Virus record (IMG/VR): IMGVR_UViG_3300042542_001177
Coordinates: 1-25,225 of that record
Strand: one strand, 5' to 3'
DNA from: a virus
Length of the DNA: 25,225 bases
Translations under genes and position numbers: made by a program
In this document: piece by piece, positions 1-6,390 of the stretch
How positions within the stretch are numbered: position 1 is the first letter of the stretch
Layout of the letters: the number at the start of each line of letters is the position of its first letter
Notes under the pieces: generated by a model
What the model was told of the DNA's origin: nothing
The model's input: only the letters and a program-made list of their open reading frames with translations
Databases searched by the model: none

Positions 1-2
1 TA

Positions 3-284
3 TTTACAATTGATTGGGCACATCCAGAACCTAATATCTTGGATACTGAACATTCCGAAATTCCTGATCAACATAAGTGTGCACATATTTTGGCTCTTGA
101 TAACGGTAATTATGCAGCTCAGCCTAACAATCGTATTTTGTGGAACATTAGTAGTTTTACTACTTCTAAACATTGGCCAGATTATAAAGTTACAACTACA
201 GAATGGAATGTTGAAAATAAAGGGTTTGTAACTGATGACACAGACAATTTTTTTTATGATATAATTGATAAGGATAAAAAATAA
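3..284 (+). CDS. Unidentified phage protein, 3' end only (5' truncated by window)
   Basis: An open frame runs from the first bases of the window to a TAA at 282-284, immediately followed by the ATG of the next gene. No convincing start lies inside: a TTG at 39 exists, but the frame is open upstream of it and carries protein-like sequence (FTIDWAHPEPN). The gene therefore begins outside the window. The visible 93 residues are hydrophilic and rich in Asn, Asp and His, with a QHKCAHILALDNGNYA-type segment followed by QPNNRILW, and no membrane segment. I do not recognise a characterised family, although this style of sequence recurs in marine phages. Its place just before the lysis genes does not define a function. 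Another frame with an ATG at 10 is also open but ends at 231 and would overlap this one completely; the frame given here fits the junction with the next gene. Confidence 0.75.
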   Translation, partial: FTIDWAHPEPNILDTEHSEIPDQHKCAHILALDNGNYAAQPNNRILWNISSFTTSKHWPDYKVTTTEWNVENKGFVTDDTDNFFYDIIDKDKK

Positions 285-635
285 ATGAGTAGCGAATTTA
301 AATTAAGTGATCAAACAAATATAGCACTACCTATTAAAAATATAGTTGCTATTGTATCTGCTATTGTTGTAGCGGTGTGGACTTATTTTGGTATTGTTGA
401 AAGATTAAATAGATTAGAGACTAATGAAAAATTAATGGCTCAAGATCTTCTTAAGAAAGCAGATCAAACTCCTAAGAACCAAGAATTATTTATGTTGATT
501 GAGTATCAAGCTAAAACAATAGAGAAACATACAAAACAATTAGAAGAAAACGTTCATACAAAAGTATTAATATCTCAATTAGAAAAGAAAGTAGATAAAC
601 TAGAAAAAGAATTAGATACCGTAAGAGGTAAATAA
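285..635 (+). CDS. Membrane-anchored coiled-coil protein, possible holin or lysis accessory
   Basis: This 116-residue protein starts directly after the previous stop. Residues about 18-37 (NIVAIVSAIVVAVWTYFGIV) form one hydrophobic segment. Everything after it is charged and heptad-like, ending in KLEKELDTVRGK, which predicts a long coiled coil. This single-TM-plus-coiled-coil architecture resembles small phage lysis proteins (holin-like or inner-membrane spanin-like). The next genes include a glucosaminidase and an M15 peptidase, so a role in letting the lysins reach the cell wall is reasonable. That role is inference from topology and context, since no family-specific motif was seen. The stop overlaps the next start by one base (TAATG), which implies translational coupling. 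An alternative is a virion membrane-contact protein. Confidence 0.7.
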   Translation: MSSEFKLSDQTNIALPIKNIVAIVSAIVVAVWTYFGIVERLNRLETNEKLMAQDLLKKADQTPKNQELFMLIEYQAKTIEKHTKQLEENVHTKVLISQLEKKVDKLEKELDTVRGK

Positions 636-850
636 TGATTGAAGCAGTATTTGCATTATTAATGTATATGAATGGTAAGCTAGAAGGATATTCTCCTAAA
701 GCTAATATTGCAGATTGTTTGGAACAAAAAAGAAAAGTAGAACGTGATGGTAACCCAAATGTTACTTCATGGAGCTGTAAAGAAGTAAAAGCCGTTGTAG
801 AAGTAGATAAACATGGCGTTAAAAGAATCAAAGAAGTTAAGCAAGATTAA
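635..850 (+). CDS. Small conserved two-cysteine phage protein of unknown function
   Basis: This 71-residue protein starts in a TAATG overlap with the preceding gene. It has a short hydrophobic N-terminus (EAVFALLMYM, residues 3-12) that could act as a weak signal or membrane anchor. A basic body follows, with two cysteines (C28 in ADCLEQKRK and C48 in WSCKEVK) spaced 20 residues apart. Similar small proteins with an N-terminal hydrophobic stretch and two conserved cysteines are common in marine phages. The cysteines could form a disulfide if the protein is exported. Because it lies between a TM/coiled-coil protein and two peptidoglycan hydrolases, a periplasmic lysis role is conceivable, but nothing in the sequence proves it. 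Confidence 0.65.
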   Translation: MIEAVFALLMYMNGKLEGYSPKANIADCLEQKRKVERDGNPNVTSWSCKEVKAVVEVDKHGVKRIKEVKQD

Positions 851-903
851 TTGTATTAACAACCTAGCAGTTGGATGCTGCCTCTCAAATCAATGTAAAT
901 GTT

Positions 904-1509
904 ATGACAATAAAGAGTATAATAATAAAATATTTGATAGTAGCTCTAGTAGCATTTGTATTAGGTACATTCTTCCCGAACCCCGTCGCCAAGAAGAAGA
1001 CTGAGAACGCCACAATCGCCTGGGCCAAGAGCCTAGGATTTGGTCCCCCGAGGTTTGAATATCATAACAACCAAGAATTCATTACCTCCCTTAAAAAGTG
1101 TATCGCTTACCTCAATTTTGACATCCCTACAAATAAACACATAAATACAGAACTTATAGTTGCACAGGCTATAGTTGAAAGTAACTATGGAACGTCACGT
1201 TTTGCTACTGAAGGAAATAATCTATTTGGTATAAGAGTATGGTCTAAAGAAGGTATGTTGCCTTATAAACAACCAGATCATATAGATTGGCGTGTTAGAG
1301 TATTTAAAAGTAAGTGTGATTCTGTTAAATATTACATAGAAATTCTAAATACAAAAAAAGTGTATGCAGAATTTAGAAGAGTTAGAGAATTAACATTAAA
1401 TAGAAATCCTATTGCAATGGCTAAAACTTTAGATAACTTTTCTACAAATAAAGAATATGAAAAACAAGTTATTGAGATTATAAATAAATTAAGAAATGGA
1501 ACTAAGTAA
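904..1509 (+). CDS. Membrane-anchored glucosaminidase (GH73/Bax-like endolysin)
   Basis: This 201-residue protein is a likely peptidoglycan-cleaving N-acetylglucosaminidase. The ATG at 904 is preferred over an in-frame TTG at 871, because it puts a basic residue and the hydrophobic signal-anchor (IIIKYLIVALVAFVLGTFF, about residues 6-24) at the N-terminus. The catalytic domain covers roughly residues 75-195. It carries the family signature AQAIVESNYGTSRFA with the probable catalytic Glu at 92, followed by GNNLFGI (104-110), as in Bax/FlgJ-type GH73 enzymes. The domain would sit in the periplasm behind the anchor, in the manner of a SAR-type or secreted endolysin. Its 3' end overlaps the M15 peptidase gene by 14 bases. 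The linker after the anchor is encoded by unusually GC-rich codons (see findings). Family assignment is strong; glycosidic specificity is inferred. Confidence 0.85.
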   Translation: MTIKSIIIKYLIVALVAFVLGTFFPNPVAKKKTENATIAWAKSLGFGPPRFEYHNNQEFITSLKKCIAYLNFDIPTNKHINTELIVAQAIVESNYGTSRFATEGNNLFGIRVWSKEGMLPYKQPDHIDWRVRVFKSKCDSVKYYIEILNTKKVYAEFRRVRELTLNRNPIAMAKTLDNFSTNKEYEKQVIEIINKLRNGTK

Positions 1510-1954
1510 AAGCTTTACATTAAATGAACTAACAAAGTCTCAAGAGGCAACGAGACTTGGAATAGAAAACATTCCAAACGAAGAACATATAGAAAATTTA
1601 AAAATACTTTGTGAAAAAATATTACAACCTTTAAGAGATTATTATGGCATGCCTGTATCTATATCTTCTGGCTATAGGTCAGTTGCACTTTGTGAAGCTG
1701 TAGGGTCTTCAGCTAAAAGTCAGCATACCAAAGGTCAAGCTGCAGACTTTGAAATATTCGGAGTAGCAAATAAAGACGTTGCAGATTTTATTGTACAGAA
1801 CTTTGAATATGACCAATGTATACTTGAGTTCTGGAACGAAAATGAGCCTAATAGTGGATGGGTTCACTGTAGTTATTCAAAAGAAAGCAATAGAAAGCAG
1901 TACTTGAAGGCACAGAAGGTAAGTGGTAAAATTGTATATTCACCAATGGTTTAA
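1496..1954 (+). CDS. M15-family zinc peptidase (peptidoglycan endopeptidase/carboxypeptidase)
   Basis: This 152-residue protein has the M15 (VanY/DD-peptidase) layout. An SSGYRS motif lies at 57-62 and a QHTKGQAADFE motif at 76-86, with zinc ligands H77 and D84. A WVHCSY motif supplies the third ligand, H124. The likely catalytic acid is E111, in DQCILEF. Family members cut peptide cross-links or stems in peptidoglycan. No signal peptide is visible, so export would depend on a holin or on the virion. It overlaps the upstream glucosaminidase by 14 bases, so the phage pairs a glycan-cutting and a peptide-cutting enzyme. It could act in host lysis or, given the adjoining tail genes, as a virion-associated lysin; lysis is the simpler reading. 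The exact bond cleaved cannot be told from sequence. Confidence 0.85.
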   Translation: MELSKSFTLNELTKSQEATRLGIENIPNEEHIENLKILCEKILQPLRDYYGMPVSISSGYRSVALCEAVGSSAKSQHTKGQAADFEIFGVANKDVADFIVQNFEYDQCILEFWNENEPNSGWVHCSYSKESNRKQYLKAQKVSGKIVYSPMV

Positions 1955-1956
1955 TT

Positions 1957-2067
1957 ATGCCAATAGGAAGATCACAAATACCTCAACAAATAGAAGGAAA
2001 ACTTCGTGGAGCAAAACCATCTAGAGCTATGCTTACATATAAGAAAAGAAAGAAAAAAATAAAATGA
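1957..2067 (+). CDS. 36-residue basic phage protein
   Basis: A short frame starts with ATG at 1957, two bases after the M15 stop, and ends at TGA 2065-2067, overlapping the next ATG as ATGA. The product begins MPIGRSQIPQQIEGKLRGAK and ends in a very basic tail (TYKKRKKKIK). The tight packing on both sides and the ATGA junction support it as a real gene despite its length. The function is unknown. Its charge suggests nucleic-acid or capsid-interior contact, which is inference. Small proteins of this style precede the next two families in marine phages. Confidence 0.65.
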   Translation: MPIGRSQIPQQIEGKLRGAKPSRAMLTYKKRKKKIK

Positions 2068-2309
2068 CAAAATTATGTTCTAGAGGAAAATCAGCAGCCA
2101 AAAGAAAATTTGCAGTGTATCCTAGTGCATATGCGAATGCTTACGCTTCAAAAATATGTGCTGGTAAAATAAAAGATCCTTCAGGTATGAAAAGAAAAGA
2201 TTGGAAACCTAAAGGTGCTTATATGGGTAAATTTATAGAAGTAGAAATGAATGATAAAAATTATTCTAATGAATCTTTAAAAGATTATTATGGAGATTTA
2301 TTAAAATAA
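2064..2309 (+). CDS. Small Lys-rich protein with YPSAYAN motif, unknown function
   Basis: This 81-residue basic protein is dominated by one conserved-looking block. It has Cys5 in LCSRGKSAAKRKF, then VYPSAYANAYASKICAGK (residues 18-35, with Cys32), then IKDPSG. Sequences of this type (RGKSAAKRKF-VYPSAYANAYAS) recur in marine phages and some large algal viruses, without an assigned function as far as I know. The two cysteines and the basic helix could suggest nucleic-acid binding, which is inference. It is coupled to its neighbours by ATGA on the 5' side and TAATG on the 3' side. It belongs to a set of small basic proteins between the lysis and head-tail genes. Confidence 0.75.
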   Translation: MTKLCSRGKSAAKRKFAVYPSAYANAYASKICAGKIKDPSGMKRKDWKPKGAYMGKFIEVEMNDKNYSNESLKDYYGDLLK

Positions 2310-2776
2310 TGTCAGAAAATAAAAACAAAGAAGAATCTACAATAGAAATTGCTAAAAGAGTAGGATCTAAAGAAGCAGCAAGATTAATTACAGCTGAAAA
2401 AGCAAAATTAAAGCAAGAAAACAATTTTGAAAAGACTGGACAATATTATTTTGATCTTGATCTTGGTTTAAAACAAGGTGGTCTTGCAAAATGGTTTAAT
2501 GAAAATTGGGTAGATATTTCTGCCCCTAAAAAAGGAGGAGGTTACAAAGAATGTGGAAGAAAATCAGCGAATGGTTCAAAAAGAGGTTACCCAAAATGTG
2601 TTCCTGCAGCAAAAGCGGCAAGAATGAGTGAAAGTCAAAAGAGATCAGCGGTAATTAGAAAAAGATCTGTAGGTAATGTTGGTCCAAAACCAACAAATGT
2701 TAAAACAATAGTAAATAAACCTAAAAAAATGCAAACAGGTGGTATATATAACATGACAAAAATGAGGTATATTTAG
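2309..2776 (+). CDS. Basic phage protein with Gly/Cys-rich DUF5872-like region
   Basis: This 155-residue protein starts in a TAATG overlap. Residues 1-45 are charged and helical in character. Residues 50-66 contain LGLKQGGLAKWFNENW. A Gly/Cys/Lys-rich region follows (about 67-118), with WVDISAPKKGGGYKECGRK and YPKCVPAAKAARMS, including C82 and C97. This region is typical of proteins labelled DUF5872-like in marine phages and algal viruses; I recall that name without being able to check it. The C-terminus carries a second GG element (MQTGGIYNMTKM). Function is unknown. The GGLA-type element is shared with two putative virion proteins downstream (see findings), which hints at a virion-associated role. 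Confidence 0.7.
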   Translation: MSENKNKEESTIEIAKRVGSKEAARLITAEKAKLKQENNFEKTGQYYFDLDLGLKQGGLAKWFNENWVDISAPKKGGGYKECGRKSANGSKRGYPKCVPAAKAARMSESQKRSAVIRKRSVGNVGPKPTNVKTIVNKPKKMQTGGIYNMTKMRYI

Positions 2777-2782
2777 TATATT

Positions 2783-3121
2783 ATGAAAAAATCTAAAAAA
2801 TATAAAGACATGTCTATGAAACATGAAGGTATGGAATCAAAAGCTATGGAAGCTAGAGAAACTATGCTTGAAAAAAGAGGATATGAAGAAACTAAAAGTG
2901 GTAAAATGAGACCTATAAAAGCTAAAGAAGGTGTAATGGCAAAATTATCACCAAAAGCAGATTTAGATAATGATGGAAGCTTATCTTCTTACGAAAAAAG
3001 AAGAGGAATGGCTATTCAAAATGCTATGTCTAAAGAACCTATCAAAGCACAAAAAGGTAAAATGATAGTTAAAGGACAAAAGGCAATACAAGTTAACAAA
3101 CAATACTTTGGAGAATATTAA
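2783..3121 (+). CDS. Small basic protein with one canonical EF-hand loop
   Basis: This 112-residue, Met/Lys/Glu-rich protein is helical in character. At residues 60-71 it carries DLDNDGSLSSYE, an exact match to the 12-residue EF-hand calcium loop pattern: acidic residues at loop positions 1, 3 and 5, Gly at 6, hydrophobic at 8 and Glu at 12. Only one loop is visible, so it is either a dimerising single EF-hand or a dockerin/calcium-loop-like element. The C-terminal part contains short basic repeats (IKAQKGKMIVKGQKAIQV). It lies with small basic proteins upstream of the head-tail adaptor genes. A calcium-dependent structural or assembly role is possible but inferred. No homologue of known function is recognised. 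Confidence 0.7.
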   Translation: MKKSKKYKDMSMKHEGMESKAMEARETMLEKRGYEETKSGKMRPIKAKEGVMAKLSPKADLDNDGSLSSYEKRRGMAIQNAMSKEPIKAQKGKMIVKGQKAIQVNKQYFGEY

Positions 3122-3122
3122 A

Positions 3123-3242
3123 ATGGGAATGAAAACATATTTAAAAGCAGGGATAATTCCAAAAAACACACCAGCAAACGTTGCTAGTATGTTAAAAGGA
3201 TTTAGTGCTAAGAAAGTTTCTAAAAACGTTAAGAAAAAATAA
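3123..3242 (+). CDS. 39-residue basic phage protein
   Basis: A short frame runs from ATG 3123, one base after the previous stop, to TAA 3240-3242. The product starts MGMKTYLKAGIIPKNTPANV and ends in a basic tail (AKKVSKNVKKK). It fills the space between two well-supported genes with no other plausible coding frame. The function is unknown. It is the last of the small basic proteins before the adaptor genes. Confidence 0.55.
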   Translation: MGMKTYLKAGIIPKNTPANVASMLKGFSAKKVSKNVKKK

Positions 3243-3248
3243 TGTCTA

Positions 3249-3938
3249 ATGGCTACTTCAGGAACTACATCATTCGATTTAGACATAGATGACATTATTG
3301 AAGAAGCCTATGAACGTTGTGGTGTAAGAACTAACAGCGGATACAATATAAAATCAGCAAGACGAAGTTTAAACATTTTATTTTCAGAATGGGGAAATAG
3401 AGGTGTTCATCTTTGGAAAGTTGTTCTTAAAGAACAATTACTTACTGCTGGTACAGCAACTTATAATACACCACAAGATTGTAGCGATGTATTAGAGGCT
3501 TATGTATCTACTGCTCAAACAATAACTCAAACAACAAACGATATTTCATTAGATAAAATTGATAGATCTGCTTATGCAGCTCTTCCTAATAAAGGACAAC
3601 AAGGACAGCCTTCACAATACTATGTGGATCGTCAAACTAATCCAAAAATTAGTTTATATTTAACACCAGATTGTGCTCAATATATTTATTTAAAGTATTA
3701 TTACATTAGTAGAATTCAAGATGCAGGTGCTTATAATGATCAAGCCAATGTTCCTTATAGATTTTTACCATGTATGATTTCAGGTCTTGCATATTATCTA
3801 GGACAAAAAGTTGCACCAGATAGAGTGCAAGGATTAAAATTAATATATGAGGATGAACTACAAAGAGCTTTAGAGGAAGATTCTCAAAGAACAAGTTCTT
3901 ATATTTCACCTTATTCTTACTTTGGAGATGGAATTTAA
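3249..3938 (+). CDS. Head-tail adaptor, P22 gp4-like tail accessory factor candidate
   Basis: This 229-residue protein has an N-terminal region (about 10-60) made of DIDDIIEEAYERCG, then SARRSLNILFSEWGNRG and HLWKV. That pattern is characteristic of phage adaptor proteins of the P22 gp4 tail-accessory type, which dock under the portal and extend the DNA channel. The middle has aromatic-rich beta segments (IYLKYYYISRIQDAG), and the C-terminus ends SYISPYSYFGDGI. Its position upstream of other head-tail genes and far upstream of a gp10-like protein fits a short-tail connector. The assignment rests on local sequence pattern and gene order, not on an alignment. A non-ATG-coupled start is unlikely, since ATG 3249 lies 7 bases after the previous stop. 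Confidence 0.6.
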   Translation: MATSGTTSFDLDIDDIIEEAYERCGVRTNSGYNIKSARRSLNILFSEWGNRGVHLWKVVLKEQLLTAGTATYNTPQDCSDVLEAYVSTAQTITQTTNDISLDKIDRSAYAALPNKGQQGQPSQYYVDRQTNPKISLYLTPDCAQYIYLKYYYISRIQDAGAYNDQANVPYRFLPCMISGLAYYLGQKVAPDRVQGLKLIYEDELQRALEEDSQRTSSYISPYSYFGDGI

Positions 3939-4288
3939 TGGCATTTGCAAGAGGTAAAAGATCATTATCAATTTCGGACAGATCAGGAATGCAATTTCCA
4001 TACGTGGAAATGAAAAGAGAATGGAATGGTTCTTTTGTACATTTTAGTGAATACGAACCAAAACAACCTCAATTAGATCCAAGACATCATAAAGCAGATC
4101 CACAAGGACTTAAAAATGCTAGATCAGATACTGTTCCTGGTGGAGGATGTTTGGTACAATTAGATTTATATTTTTGGCCTGGACAATTTACATCTATAGG
4201 AATGCAACCTGGAATAAGTGGTGATGTAATCAATTCAGCTAGACAAGCATATTCTAGTGTTGGAGATGTAACAATAGTAATAACATGA
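3938..4288 (+). CDS. Conserved marine-phage virion protein of unknown function
   Basis: This 116-residue protein begins in a TAATG overlap and ends in an ATGA overlap, so it is translated as part of the adaptor block. It has a basic N-terminus (MAFARGKRSLSISDRSGMQFPY), a central EWNGSFVHFSEYEPKQPQLDPRHHKAD segment and a beta-rich C-terminus (LVQLDLYFWPG). The RSG-FPY and P-Q-P-H features are typical of a small family found next to adaptor genes in marine podoviruses. A head-tail joining or structural role follows from context only. No catalytic motif or membrane segment was seen. Confidence 0.65.
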   Translation: MAFARGKRSLSISDRSGMQFPYVEMKREWNGSFVHFSEYEPKQPQLDPRHHKADPQGLKNARSDTVPGGGCLVQLDLYFWPGQFTSIGMQPGISGDVINSARQAYSSVGDVTIVIT

Positions 4289-4968
4289 CATACGCAGAAT
4301 TATTATCAAATATAAGAAATTATACAGAAGTAGATTCATCAGTTTTAACTGATGGAGTTTGTGACACATTTATTAAAAATTCTGAATATAGAATATTTAG
4401 AGAAGCGGATTCTGACTATTCAAGAGAATATGCTACATCTAGTTTTAATTCTGGAAATAAATATTTATTATTACCAGATGATAATACAGATGAAGGATCA
4501 ACTACTGTTAGAAGAGCTTTTATAGTAAGATCTGTAGTTGTAACAAATACTTCATCGGCTCAAATATCATTAGAACCTAGAGATGATACATTTATTACTG
4601 AATATAATAGTTCTGGAACAAGCGGTTTTCCTAAGTATTATTCAATGTATAAAGAAAATGCTATTCAAGTAGCCCCTATACCAAACAGTAATTATGCAGT
4701 TACCTTAGATTATGTATATACACCTGATAATTTAAGCTCAACCAATACAAATACTTACATTAGCCAAAATGCACCAGAACTATTATTATATGCCTGTTTA
4801 ACAGAAGCTTTTGCATACTTAAAAGGACCGATGGATATGTACAAACTATACCAAGACAAGTATAATACAGCATTACAAGGATTTGCGTTAGAACAAACAG
4901 GTAGAAGACGCAGAGACGAGTTTCAAGATGGTGTGTTACGAATTAAAATTAATTCACCATCACCATAA
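4285..4968 (+). CDS. Phage adaptor protein (head-tail connector component)
   Basis: This 227-residue protein begins MTYAELLSNIRNYTEV. Its helical N-terminus has the pattern F-KNSEYRIFRE-DSD (residues 29-44), characteristic of phage adaptor proteins that assemble beneath the portal. The central part is beta-rich. The C-terminal third is helical, ending in LKGPMDMYKLYQDKYNTAL and a basic GRRRRDEF segment. A very similar arrangement (a small-residue loop, an ELLLYACLTEAFAYLKGP helix, then a basic tail) is common among podovirus connector proteins. The start overlaps the preceding gene as ATGA. Together with the gene at 3249 it would form the connector layers. The family label is by pattern recognition. 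Confidence 0.65.
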   Translation: MTYAELLSNIRNYTEVDSSVLTDGVCDTFIKNSEYRIFREADSDYSREYATSSFNSGNKYLLLPDDNTDEGSTTVRRAFIVRSVVVTNTSSAQISLEPRDDTFITEYNSSGTSGFPKYYSMYKENAIQVAPIPNSNYAVTLDYVYTPDNLSSTNTNTYISQNAPELLLYACLTEAFAYLKGPMDMYKLYQDKYNTALQGFALEQTGRRRRDEFQDGVLRIKINSPSP

Positions 4969-4975
4969 TAACTAT

Positions 4976-4981
4976 AAGGAG
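4976..4981 (+). promoter_or_regulatory. Strong Shine-Dalgarno site (AAGGAG)
   Basis: AAGGAG lies 8 bases upstream of ATG 4990. Most genes in the window overlap their neighbours and have no clear ribosome site, so this exact match suggests high independent translation of the following structural protein. Confidence 0.7.
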
Positions 4982-4989
4982 TACAACAT

Positions 4990-5421
4990 ATGGGCATAAC
5001 ACAAGCAGTGTGTAACACATTTAAGTCAGAACTTTTAGGTGCAGTACACGATTTCGATTCAGGTTCAGGACAAGTTTTTAAATTAGCATTATATACATCA
5101 GCAGCTAACTTATCCGCAGCTACTACAGCGTATACAGCTTCAGGAGAAGTTGCTAACTCAGGACAATACACGGCAACTGGTGGAATTTTACAAAGCCAAC
5201 AAGTATCACTTGATAACGCTACAGCTATAGTAGATTTTGCAGATTTATCTTTTACTGGTGTTACATTAACAGCGGCTGGAGCTTTAATTTATAATACATC
5301 CGCTTCTAATAAAGCAGTTTGCGTTTTAAGTTTTGGTGGAGATAAAACAGCTACATCAGGAACATTTACAATAGTATTTCCAGCATTTACATCAGCAGCA
5401 GCTATATTAAGAATCGCATAA
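4990..5421 (+). CDS. Small virion structural protein (beta-rich)
   Basis: This 143-residue protein begins MGITQAVCNTFKSELLGAVHDF. It continues with alternating beta-like segments rich in Ala, Thr, Ser and Gly (FKLALYTSAANLSAATTAY, then GALIYNTSASNKAVCVLSF) and ends with TIVFPAFTSAAAILRIA. This is a very common marine phage protein type, usually found among tail or capsid-decoration genes. It lacks catalytic motifs and a signal peptide. The strong AAGGAG site and location between adaptor and repeat-fibre genes indicate an abundant virion component. Whether it decorates the head or forms part of the tail cannot be decided here. Confidence 0.7.
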   Translation: MGITQAVCNTFKSELLGAVHDFDSGSGQVFKLALYTSAANLSAATTAYTASGEVANSGQYTATGGILQSQQVSLDNATAIVDFADLSFTGVTLTAAGALIYNTSASNKAVCVLSFGGDKTATSGTFTIVFPAFTSAAAILRIA

Positions 5422-5425
5422 TTTT

Positions 5426-5431
5426 AGGAGG
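5426..5431 (+). promoter_or_regulatory. Strong Shine-Dalgarno site (AGGAGG) deciding a GTG start
   Basis: AGGAGG lies 5 bases before GTG 5437 and supports that non-ATG start. With the site at 4976 it is one of two near-consensus ribosome sites in the window, both in front of putative abundant virion proteins. Confidence 0.75.
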
Positions 5432-5436
5432 GCCAG

Positions 5437-6348
5437 GTGGCAGATATTACAATAGAAGTAACGTCGCCTGGTACTCTTACCACATGGGGAAACTCTACTT
5501 GGAGTTCAGCAGCATGGGGACAAATTTCAGGATTAAGCACTGAGCAATCCAGTGCTGATATTACAATAGATTCATCAGTAGACTTATCTACAAATTTATT
5601 AAACACAACAACAGATAGTGTATCTTTTACAATTACAGGAAGTGTAGATCTATCTACAAATTTATTAAACACAACAACAGGTACAGCCGAAGGACAAAAT
5701 AATATAGAAGTAGAAGTTACTTCTCCTGGTGATTTACCTTGGGGTACTGAAGCGTGGGGTTATGGTTCTTGGGGTAATATTGGTGGAATGGATATTTCTA
5801 TTGGACAAGATACTGTTCTTGTTCCTTCAGTAGAAGTAGACATAACTGGTAATCAATTAAATACAACTACAGGAACTTTATCAATTACAGGAGATGCTAG
5901 CCTTGATTTAACTGGAATAGATTCTGCTACAACTACTGGAACAGTAACTGCTCAAATAGATTTTGATGCAGCTATTACAGGGCAATCTATAGTAACTACA
6001 GTAGCAACGGTTTCTATTACAGCGGATGCTAATATAGATGTAAATGGAAGTTCATTAATTATATCTATAGGAGATGCAGAAGAACAGATTACAGCTGATA
6101 TATTTTTAACTGGAAATGCAATTTCTATAGATCTAGGATCGGCTGAATTAGACGCAAATACACTTGTAGATGCAACATCCGTATCTGCAACAACTACTAT
6201 AAATTCAGTGTCTATAATTGTAGATGTAGCACCAGATATTACAGGTCTAAATATGACCACTTCTACAGGAACTGTGTTTATAAGTGCTTGGGCAGTAGTA
6301 GATATAGGTATAACTAACAATTGGGCTGTTGTTGACATAGCGGCCTAA
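5437..6348 (+). CDS. Repetitive beta-strand virion protein without basic residues
   Basis: This 303-residue protein starts at GTG 5437 behind a strong AGGAGG. The sequence is made almost entirely of Thr, Ser, Asp, Ile, Val, Gly, Asn and Ala in repeating beta-like units (VDITG, then LNTTTGTLSITG, then LDLTG). A short Trp-rich unit occurs twice: TWGNSTWSSAAWG near residue 16 and PWGTEAWGYGSWG near 101. By eye there is no Lys, Arg, His or Cys in the whole protein. The ending (FISAWAVVDIGITNNWAVVDIAA) resembles the C-terminal cap of a repeat protein common in marine phages. It is probably a fibrous or decorative virion protein next to the tail fibre. Function and location are inferred from composition and neighbours. 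Confidence 0.75.
   Translation: MADITIEVTSPGTLTTWGNSTWSSAAWGQISGLSTEQSSADITIDSSVDLSTNLLNTTTDSVSFTITGSVDLSTNLLNTTTGTAEGQNNIEVEVTSPGDLPWGTEAWGYGSWGNIGGMDISIGQDTVLVPSVEVDITGNQLNTTTGTLSITGDASLDLTGIDSATTTGTVTAQIDFDAAITGQSIVTTVATVSITADANIDVNGSSLIISIGDAEEQITADIFLTGNAISIDLGSAELDANTLVDATSVSATTTINSVSIIVDVAPDITGLNMTTSTGTVFISAWAVVDIGITNNWAVVDIAA
5578..5680 (+). repeat. Two 37-base direct repeats inside the repeat protein gene
   Basis: Segments 5578-5614 and 5644-5680 match at 35 of 37 positions, 66 bases apart, and encode VDLSTNLLNTTT twice. Such high nucleotide identity implies recent duplication within the coding repeat region. Confidence 0.85.
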
Positions 6349-6390
6349 TCAAACTAAAATTGGGTATTATTACAACTTTTAAAAGAATTT

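Noticed and set aside
10-231. Hydrophobic 73-codon frame starting with ATG 10
   Set aside because: It lies in a different frame from the open gene that reads from the window edge to TAA 284, which abuts the next ATG; the hydrophobicity comes from AT-rich out-of-frame codons.
813-1004. Plus-strand frame of 63 codons overlapping the glucosaminidase start
   Set aside because: It overlaps both flanking genes in another frame and its sequence is Ser/Cys-rich noise; the anchor-containing frame is better supported.
2981-3295. Minus-strand frame of 104 codons
   Set aside because: It is antisense to the EF-hand gene, the 39-residue gene and the adaptor start; its Phe/Leu-rich sequence is typical of the complement of Lys/Glu codons.
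4838-4866. TGTACA-17-TATAAT promoter-like pair upstream of the 4990 gene
   Set aside because: Spacing is good, but it lies inside the adaptor gene, and such matches are expected by chance in AT-rich DNA; there is no repeat or spacer to support it.
5952-6338. Minus-strand open frame of 128 codons
   Set aside because: It lies entirely antisense to the low-complexity repeat gene; codon structure of the plus strand (Thr/Ser/Asp/Ile repeats) opens this frame by chance.
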